Shown: piece by piece, positions 63,466-64,000 of the stretch
Layout of the letters: every line of letters starts with the position of its first letter
Position numbering within the stretch: the stretch's first letter is position 1
Source: Agarilytica sp033852175
GTDB taxonomy: Bacteria > Pseudomonadota > Gammaproteobacteria > Pseudomonadales > Cellvibrionaceae
Assembly (NCBI GenBank): GCA_033852175.1
Contig: JAWSUY010000001.1
Span: 62,001-126,000 of the forward strand
DNA: 64,000 bases
Reading direction: 5' to 3'
Notes under the pieces: model-generated
Seen by the model: only the letters and a program-made list of their open reading frames with translations
Told to the model about the DNA's origin: nothing
Databases searched by the model: none
Program-made: the position numbers and the translations under genes

Positions 63466-64000
63466 ATGCCAAAACCTCGAAAGTTTCTTATATCCTTAGC
63501 CGCAACCCCCTATTATCACTGCGTATCCCGCTGCGTTCGGCGTACCTATCTATGTGGTTTCGATCATCACACAAACACAGATTATGAACACAGACGACAA
63601 TGGATTGAAGACCGGATTCACTTCCTGGCCAAACACTTTGCCGTCGACGTGGCAGCGTTTGCAATAATGCACAACCACCAACACCTCGTTTTACACATCA
63701 ATAAAGTGAAAAGTTTAAACTGGAGCGATAAAGAAGTTTGCCAGCACTGGCACCAAATTTACAAAGGGACTGTGCTCACCCAAAGATACCTAAAAGACGA
63801 AGTATTAACAGAAGCAGAGCTCACTGCCGTAAAAATTAGACTAGACCTATGGCGCGAAAGACTGTGTAGTATTAGCTGGTTTATGCGCGCACTAAACGAA
63901 CCCATCGCCAGACAAGCCAACGCAGAAGATAAGTGCACCGGCTCCTTCTGGGAAAGCCGTTTTAAATCCCAAGCCCTATTGGATGAAAAAGCATTAATGG
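63466..64000 (+). CDS. IS200-like / RAYT transposase, copy 2 (3' end outside the window)
   Basis: The frame is open from the ATG at 63466 to the window edge, 178 codons. It is nearly identical to copy 1 with a few substitutions: a Val in V-D-V-A-A, His for Arg in C-Q-H-W-H, and Arg for Lys in T-Q-R-Y-L. The HUH-like H-N-H-Q-H is intact. The tyrosine region lies just past the edge. Upstream sequence for about 90 bp also matches copy 1. Confidence 0.9.
   Translation, partial: MPKPRKFLISLAATPYYHCVSRCVRRTYLCGFDHHTNTDYEHRRQWIEDRIHFLAKHFAVDVAAFAIMHNHQHLVLHINKVKSLNWSDKEVCQHWHQIYKGTVLTQRYLKDEVLTEAELTAVKIRLDLWRERLCSISWFMRALNEPIARQANAEDKCTGSFWESRFKSQALLDEKALM

Overview
The window reads as chromosomal DNA of a free-living, probably marine gammaproteobacterium related to Pseudomonas and the Cellvibrionales (Saccharophagus/Teredinibacter-like). 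This is inferred from three things. The first is conserved gene neighbourhoods: parE / yqiA / cpdA / DUF1249 / nudF / tolC, and folA-thyA-lgt-ptsP-rppH. The second is a TonB operon of the DUF3450/TtpC type. The third is a class GN sortase next to its VIT/VWA target, a pair known mainly from marine proteobacteria. No database search was possible, so the taxonomy is inference.

Layout. 1-2.6 kb: the tail of a winged-helix regulator, a Cys-rich CWC protein, a truncated globin and two unrecognised genes. 3-21.2 kb: parE, then yqiA-cpdA-DUF1249-nudF, then tolC. This is the enterobacterial parE-to-tolC cluster opened by two insertions. The first (4.9-11.8 kb) holds a secreted S33 hydrolase with an ABC-2 exporter and three unknown envelope genes. 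The second (14.6-19.8 kb) holds a LysR/quinone oxidoreductase pair, a small protein and two paralogous solute-binding proteins. 21.5-24.4 kb: the sortase target and sortase, overlapping an orphan GspE/PilB-type ATPase at their 3' ends. 26-34 kb: PhzF, a divergent GST/TetR pair with a clear operator and a 12-G tract inside the regulator, argA, a receiver-TPR protein and ilvD. 34.3-39.5 kb: a six-gene TonB energy-transduction operon. 40-50.4 kb: housekeeping genes folA, thyA, lgt, ptsP, rppH, a HAD phosphatase, an imelysin-like lipoprotein, gcvH, gcvT, mutY and yggX. 50.5 kb: tRNA-Phe.

Downstream of tRNA-Phe the window looks accessory. It has a long gene-poor stretch with a degenerate 67-bp repeat, a Pro/Thr-repeat lipoprotein, a DUF3137-like membrane protein, a very large membrane-anchored TPR/DUF3857/transglutaminase-like protein, a Phd/RelE-type toxin-antitoxin pair, and two near-identical IS200-like (RAYT-type) transposase genes. 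The second transposase runs off the right edge. The two flank a secreted beta-domain protein and are surrounded by repeated CTGTC-GTTTATT motifs.

The most interesting signals are: ten perfect GGGTTAC heptamers just upstream of yqiA; the 12-G tract in the TetR gene, a candidate contingency locus; the CTGTC-GTTTATT motif family and hairpins around the transposases; an intergenic repeat array resembling a piece of the neighbouring lipoprotein gene; the DUF3857/DUF3137 envelope cluster; and the sortase pair with a diverged sorting signal and a sortase tail antisense to the GspE-like gene.
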